NCBI RefSeq assembly: GCF_900111905.1
Contig: NZ_FOKM01000015.1
Location: forward strand, 104,704-168,703
Length of the DNA: 64,000 nucleotides
Direction of reading: 5' to 3'
Origin: Rhizobium sp. NFR07
Lineage (GTDB): Bacteria; Pseudomonadota; Alphaproteobacteria; Rhizobiales; Rhizobiaceae
Shown here: positions 60,160 through 64,000 of the stretch, piece by piece
How the letters are laid out: each line of letters begins with the position of its first letter
Position numbering within the stretch: the first letter of the stretch is position 1
The notes under the pieces: model-generated
The model's input: the letters and a program-made list of their open reading frames with translations, nothing else
What the model was told of the DNA's origin: nothing
Databases searched by the model: none
Program-made: the position numbers and the translations under genes

Positions 60160-61347
60160 TTGTCTGAGACAGCATATTCAAATGAGCGCGATGATTTGCC
60201 TACAGCGCCACCTGCTTCGTGGCTAGCCGTAGTATCGCTTGCGTTTGGGGCATTTGGTCTCGTCACCGCGGAATTTTTGCCGATCAGTCTGCTGACGCCG
60301 ATAGCGGGCGAACTGGGAGTTTCGATGGGTGTGGTTGGCCAGGCTATCACAGCTACAGCCGCGGTTGCTGCGATCGCCGGGCCATTTCTCATTCTGGTGT
60401 CAGGCGAGCTGGACCGCCAGAAGATTGTTTTTGGCCTGACGGCGATGCTCATCATCTCCAACGTCCTTTCGGCCTACGCCCCCAGCATCACAATACTCCT
60501 GGCCGCTCGCGCGATTCTGGGCTTCGCTCTCGGTAGTTTTTGGGCCATGATGGCCGCGCTTGCTTTGCGTTTGGTCCCTGCCGACAAGGTGCCGCGGGCT
60601 ATTTCGATCATCATCATGGGTATCTCCCTCGCTACAGTCTTTGCTGCACCGCTTGGCACTTTCCTTGGAGGACTGTGGGGATGGCGCGCCGCCTTCATTG
60701 CCGGGTCCGGCATTGGCTTGGTTGCGCTTGTGACCCAGATACTGACCCTTCCCAAGCTCCCCCCCACCGCCGCGCCCGGCCTGAGCTCCTTCAAAGCGGC
60801 GCTGTCGCGCCGCTCGGTAGCCATCGGTTTTGGGACGGCATTCCTCGTCGTATCAGGCCACTTCGCCGGTTTCACGTTCGTCCGCCCATTTCTGGAAGAG
60901 GTTACGCGCCTCGACATTTCAACCGTCTCACTTGCTCTCCTGGTTTTCGGCCTTGCCGGCTTCCTGGGCAATTTCGCAGGGGGCTTCATCGCCGAGCGCA
61001 ATCCTGGTTGGGCTGTCGCCTTGTCCGCATTCCTGATAGCGAGTGCCGCATTTGCGCTCACCCTTCTCGGCGCCGTCGCGGGTGTTGCGTTCACGGCGAC
61101 GGCTCTGTGGGGATTTGCTTTCGGCAGTTTCCCCGTTGCGATCTCGATCTGGAATGCCCGCGCGGCACCTGATCACGCCGAAAGTGCCGGGGCACTTCTG
61201 GCGTCGATTTTCCAGGTCGCGATTGCGACAGGATCAGGTCTTGGCGGCCTCATCATCGACGGCTTCGGCTCTACTGGTGTAACACTTTACGCGGCCTCGG
61301 CGGCCCTTATTGGCGCGATGGTCATCCTCGGGTTCAAGAGGCAGTGA
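60160..61347 (+). CDS. MFS transporter, DHA1-type exporter
   Basis: A TTG start after GGAGAAATTCC gives 395 aa with 12 membrane helices. TAEFLPISLLTPIAGELGVS and GFALGSFWAMMAALALRLVP are typical of the AraJ/NepI-like sugar or nucleoside exporter branch of DHA1. The export substrate is unknown. Confidence 0.85.
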   Translation: MSETAYSNERDDLPTAPPASWLAVVSLAFGAFGLVTAEFLPISLLTPIAGELGVSMGVVGQAITATAAVAAIAGPFLILVSGELDRQKIVFGLTAMLIISNVLSAYAPSITILLAARAILGFALGSFWAMMAALALRLVPADKVPRAISIIIMGISLATVFAAPLGTFLGGLWGWRAAFIAGSGIGLVALVTQILTLPKLPPTAAPGLSSFKAALSRRSVAIGFGTAFLVVSGHFAGFTFVRPFLEEVTRLDISTVSLALLVFGLAGFLGNFAGGFIAERNPGWAVALSAFLIASAAFALTLLGAVAGVAFTATALWGFAFGSFPVAISIWNARAAPDHAESAGALLASIFQVAIATGSGLGGLIIDGFGSTGVTLYAASAALIGAMVILGFKRQ

Positions 61348-61642
61348 TTGACGAGGGTCGATCTACGGGTCGACAATTGCCAGCTAAATATAGAAGGCTC
61401 TTGAAAGCGAGAGCGCATGGAGAAGCCGGTTCGCCTTCAGTCACCTGCAGCACTTCGTTGCGATCCTGCTCCGATCTCACTCCCTCGCCTTCCGTTAGAC
61501 CGAACTGTTTACATCCCAAGGTGTTTTTCTAATTCGTCAATGATCCATCAGATCGTGACATCACGTCGTTCAAGCAACAACCGCGTTGCTCCGCTAAGAA
61601 CCCGTGTTCGCGCGCGCACCGGAACCGGACAGTAATCACGTA

Positions 61643-62569
61643 TCATCGACGGTGATCGAGGATGTCTTCTAGCCCTTTATCCCAGTAGGGTCGATTGCCG
61701 AACCGATTGACAAGCCAGTCGATGAACACTCTCACTTTCGGTGCCAGTTCGCGAGAACTTGGATACAACGCCCAAAGTGTCTGTGTAGAGATTAGCGGAT
61801 ATTCTGAAACGACTGGAACGAGTGCGCCAGATCGCAGCTCGTTCGACGCGCACCACGTTGCCATGAGAGCGATGCCAAGCCCGGCAGAAGCCGCGTCCCG
61901 CACTGCAATGCCGTCATTGATGCGAAGGCTCGGCGTGACACGCCGCTCGATCACCTCCGAACCTTTTCCTCGAAACGTCCAGAGGTCGAGCGTGCCGACG
62001 ACGAGGCAGGTATGTTCCGCTAGGTCGTCGGGAGTATTGGGTTGGCCGTGTTTCTCGAGATATTTGGGCGACGCGACCAGTACCCGATTGTCCGGAGCAA
62101 GCCGCCGCGCGACAAAGGATGAGTCGCTGAGTTCGGTATAACGAACCGCCACATCGAAGGCACCCTCGACCAGATCGACGATGCTGTCCGAGATGCGCAA
62201 ATCAAGTGACAGTTCGGGATATTGCCTGCAGAATTCATCCAGACCCGGCACAATATGCATTCGCGCGAACGAGGCGGGAGCGGCTACTCGCAAGGTGCCG
62301 CGAGGCGCAGCCTGCTCTCGACCAAGCGCCGCTCGAGCAGCTTCCGCTGCGAGCACAACATTTTCCGCATGTGGCAGGAAGGCGAGCCCGTCCTCGGTCA
62401 ATGTCGCTTGCCGCGTGGTGCGATGGAGAAGCCTGGCGCTGAGTTTCCGCTCAAGAGCGGCGAGTTTGGCGCTCGCGCCAGCAGGCGTCAGACCCAAGTC
62501 GCGGGCTGCGGCACTGATGCTGTGCAGCTGGGCGATACGCACAAAGAGACTCAAATCGTCTACGTCCAT
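61643..62569 (-). CDS. LysR family transcriptional regulator
   Basis: This 308-aa protein has the N-terminal helix-turn-helix (LFVRIAQLHSISAAARDLGL, LHRTTRQATLTEDG) and an effector domain of the CrgA-like type. It is divergent from the quinone-reductase-like gene at 62709 (139-bp gap), which it probably controls. Confidence 0.87.
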   Translation of the reverse strand: MDVDDLSLFVRIAQLHSISAAARDLGLTPAGASAKLAALERKLSARLLHRTTRQATLTEDGLAFLPHAENVVLAAEAARAALGREQAAPRGTLRVAAPASFARMHIVPGLDEFCRQYPELSLDLRISDSIVDLVEGAFDVAVRYTELSDSSFVARRLAPDNRVLVASPKYLEKHGQPNTPDDLAEHTCLVVGTLDLWTFRGKGSEVIERRVTPSLRINDGIAVRDAASAGLGIALMATWCASNELRSGALVPVVSEYPLISTQTLWALYPSSRELAPKVRVFIDWLVNRFGNRPYWDKGLEDILDHRR

Positions 62570-62708
62570 GAGATGGCTTTCAAATTTTTGTTGAAACTCA
62601 TCCTAAAACCGAGGCGCTACCGAAAGCAATCGTGAGAGATCAAATAGCACCCACAAAGACGGCGCCATGTATGGCGAGCCAGTCAAAGCCACCATCAAAG
62701 GGATCACC

Positions 62709-63713
62709 ATGACCAAAACCATGAAAGCAGCCATCCTCACTCGCTTCGGTGGCCCGGAATCGTTCGAACTTTCCGACGTGCCGAAACCAGGTCCCCAGGC
62801 GGGACAAGTCCTGGTTCGCGTCCATGCCACATCCGTCAACCCCTTGGATTATCAGGTTCGGCGCGGCGACTATCGCGACCTGGTGCCGTTGCCGGCGATT
62901 ACCGGTCATGACGTTTCCGGAGTAGTCGAAGCCGTGGGAACGGGCGTGACGACGTTCTCGGTTGGAGACGAAGTTTGGTACACGCCGCAGATATTCGATG
63001 GTCCGGGAAGCTACGCCGAGTACCACGTTGCAAACGAAAATATCATTGGAAGGAAGCCCGGCGCGCTCAGCCATCTGGAAGCCGCCAGCCTCAGCCTGGT
63101 CGGCGGAACAGCCTGGGAAGCTCTTGTCTCGCGTGCTGCCCTCAGGGTGGGAGAAAGCATCCTTATTCATGGTGGCGCGGGAGGGGTAGGGCACGTGGCC
63201 ATCCAGGTCGCGAAAGCCATCGGCGCGAAGGTCTTCACGACCGTGCGCGAAGAAAACTTCGAGTTTGCGCGAAGTGTCGGGGCAGATGTCGTTATTGACT
63301 ACAGGAAAGAGGATTATGTCGACGCCATCATGCGGGAAACCGAAGGTCTCGGGGTAGACGTGGTGTTTGACACCCTCGGCGGCGACACATTGTCTCGCAG
63401 CCCCAAGGTGCTTGCGCAACTTGGTCGCGTTATATCGATCGTGGATATTGCACAGCCGCAGAACCTCATAGAGGCATGGGGTAAAAACGCAAGCTACCAC
63501 TTCGTCTTCACGAGGCAGAACCAAGGCAAGCTTGACGAGCTGAGCGCACTGGTGGAACGCGGTCAGCTGCGGCCGCACGTAGGCGCCGTTTATTCGCTCG
63601 CCGACCTTCCGCTTGCCCATGCGCTGCTTGAGAAACCCAATAACGGTTTGCGGGGCAAGATCGCCATCGCCATTGGCCCGTCGGCCGAAGCAAAGTGCAA
63701 CCATGATTTATGA
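62709..63713 (+). CDS. Zinc-binding-alcohol-dehydrogenase-family quinone oxidoreductase
   Basis: This 334-aa MDR-family protein has an N-terminal GroES-like domain (VHATSVNPLDYQVRRGDYRD, GHDVSGVVEAVG) and the nucleotide loop HGGAGGVGHVAIQVAKAIGA. It lacks the usual catalytic zinc cysteine, so it is a quinone or enone reductase. ATG at 62709 follows AAAGGGA. It overlaps the start of the interrupted monooxygenase gene by 11 bp. Confidence 0.86.
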   Translation: MTKTMKAAILTRFGGPESFELSDVPKPGPQAGQVLVRVHATSVNPLDYQVRRGDYRDLVPLPAITGHDVSGVVEAVGTGVTTFSVGDEVWYTPQIFDGPGSYAEYHVANENIIGRKPGALSHLEAASLSLVGGTAWEALVSRAALRVGESILIHGGAGGVGHVAIQVAKAIGAKVFTTVREENFEFARSVGADVVIDYRKEDYVDAIMRETEGLGVDVVFDTLGGDTLSRSPKVLAQLGRVISIVDIAQPQNLIEAWGKNASYHFVFTRQNQGKLDELSALVERGQLRPHVGAVYSLADLPLAHALLEKPNNGLRGKIAIAIGPSAEAKCNHDL

Positions 63714-63789
63714 GATCGCCGTGCTGCCCGTCTATGAGGACAAAATCAGAGAGTTCGTGCGTAAGCGCGAATTTCTGCGCACCTTCTGA
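63703..63789 (+). pseudogene. Antibiotic-biosynthesis-monooxygenase-like gene cut by an IS element
   Basis: The first about 20 codons (MIYEIAVLPVYEDKIREFVR) resemble the opening of a small ABM-fold monooxygenase. At 63761 the sequence switches to the left end of an IS66-type element, and the frame stops at 63789. Its start overlaps the quinone-reductase gene, so it was the second gene of that operon. Confidence 0.5.
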
Positions 63790-63811
63790 AGCGCTGTACT
63801 CTCAGGCATGA

Positions 63812-63837
63812 GGTGTCCACCAAAATAAGTGGACACC
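63812..63837. promoter_or_regulatory. Hairpin between the IS end and tnpA
   Basis: GGTGTCCAC (63812-63820) and GTGGACACC (63829-63837) are perfect inverted copies around CAAAATAA. The hairpin ends 5 bp before the tnpA ATG and could cover its ribosome site, limiting transposase made from outside transcripts. Confidence 0.5.
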
Positions 63838-63842
63838 AAAAC

Positions 63843-64000
63843 ATGGATGAAGATGCTCCTAAACTGAAGGTACGGCTTGTTGGTCGCGACGGCCGCCGTC
63901 GATATGATCCTGCTTCGCGTGATCGGCTCGTTGCAGCGTGTTTAGAACCCGGCGTTTCGGTCTCTCGACTTGCGCGGGAACAGGGCGTGAATGCCAATCT
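63843..64000 (+). CDS. tnpA: IS66-family TnpA accessory protein (partial, N-terminus only)
   Basis: The visible 52 residues contain GRRRYDPASRDRLVAACLEP and GVSVSRLAREQGVNAN, a helix-turn-helix as in IS66 TnpA (Orf1). The gene runs off the end of the window. Confidence 0.7.
   Translation, partial: MDEDAPKLKVRLVGRDGRRRYDPASRDRLVAACLEPGVSVSRLAREQGVNAN

Larger units (their letters stand above)
63761..64000 (+). mobile_element. IS66-family insertion sequence, left end (continues beyond the window)
   Basis: The element begins with GTAAGCG, the terminal sequence typical of the IS66 family. A first open frame of the IS66 TnpA type starts at 63843. The target duplication would be the 8 bp GTTCGTGC at 63753-63760, but the right end is not in the window. 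Confidence 0.65.

Noticed and set aside
62640..63704. 354-residue minus-strand frame opposite the quinone-reductase gene
   Set aside because: Exact mirror of a well-supported enzyme gene; composition is that of an antisense frame.
1..64000. CRISPR arrays, tRNA or rRNA genes
   Set aside because: I saw no regularly spaced identical repeats and no tRNA- or rRNA-like sequences; the cassette sites are irregularly spaced and degenerate.

Overview
This window is most likely part of a large repABC plasmid from an alphaproteobacterium of the order Hyphomicrobiales, probably Rhizobiaceae. The evidence is a complete repABC replication and partition operon (28132-31803, minus strand) diverging from a Ti-plasmid-type traI-trbBCDEJKLFGHI mating-pair operon (32180-42491, plus strand). 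Two tra-box-like palindromes lie between them. Families typical of rhizobia (HWE histidine kinases, DUF1403, RepC) support this. The relaxase and DNA-processing genes, oriT, traR and traM are not in the window.

Layout. 1-2418: a universal-stress-protein remnant, a small unknown gene, and an orphan scpB with a DUF1403 gene. 2419-15426: two related but diverged tyrosine recombinases bracket about 11 kb of mostly single-gene units: MerR, AraC, an AHL-lactonase-like hydrolase, a WYL regulator with a small conserved protein and an EamA exporter, GNAT, an APH-fold kinase, an MFS exporter, a DUF4037 protein, a VOC protein and a Phd/VapC toxin-antitoxin pair. A degenerate recombinase-type site (left arm near GTCGCAAAA, 7-8 bp spacer near ATCCTGA, right arm near TTTTGCGAC) recurs at most unit boundaries. 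I read this as an integron-like cassette array served by a recombinase that is not an obvious IntI. It is the most unusual feature here.

15427-24834: a patchy zone of broken genes (HNH-like zinc-finger fragment, internally inverted DNA ligase fragment, DUF1003 and DUF2269 pseudogenes), small ORFs, and intact genes for an SDR-DoxX-like fusion, a YciE/F-type ferritin-like protein, a DUF6766-like membrane protein and a gamma-glutamylcyclotransferase-like protein. 22141-27923: a signalling cluster with three HWE kinases (one with a complete LOV photosensor motif), two stand-alone receiver proteins and a double-domain KaiC-like ATPase.

28046-42491: the replication, partition and conjugation backbone. 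repABC carries a predicted antisense ctRNA between repB and repC and a repeated parS-like element. traI is preceded by a hairpin that buries its ribosome-binding site.

42492-47838: a sensor kinase whose partner response regulator is a pseudogene, followed by macA-macB. 48226-52987: a periplasmic aldehyde oxidoreductase operon (paoABC-like) with an AraC regulator. 53085-63713: oxidoreductases, a hydrolase, an exporter and two LysR regulators, an accessory redox or detoxification island. The window ends in an IS66-family element that cuts a monooxygenase-like gene after about 20 codons.
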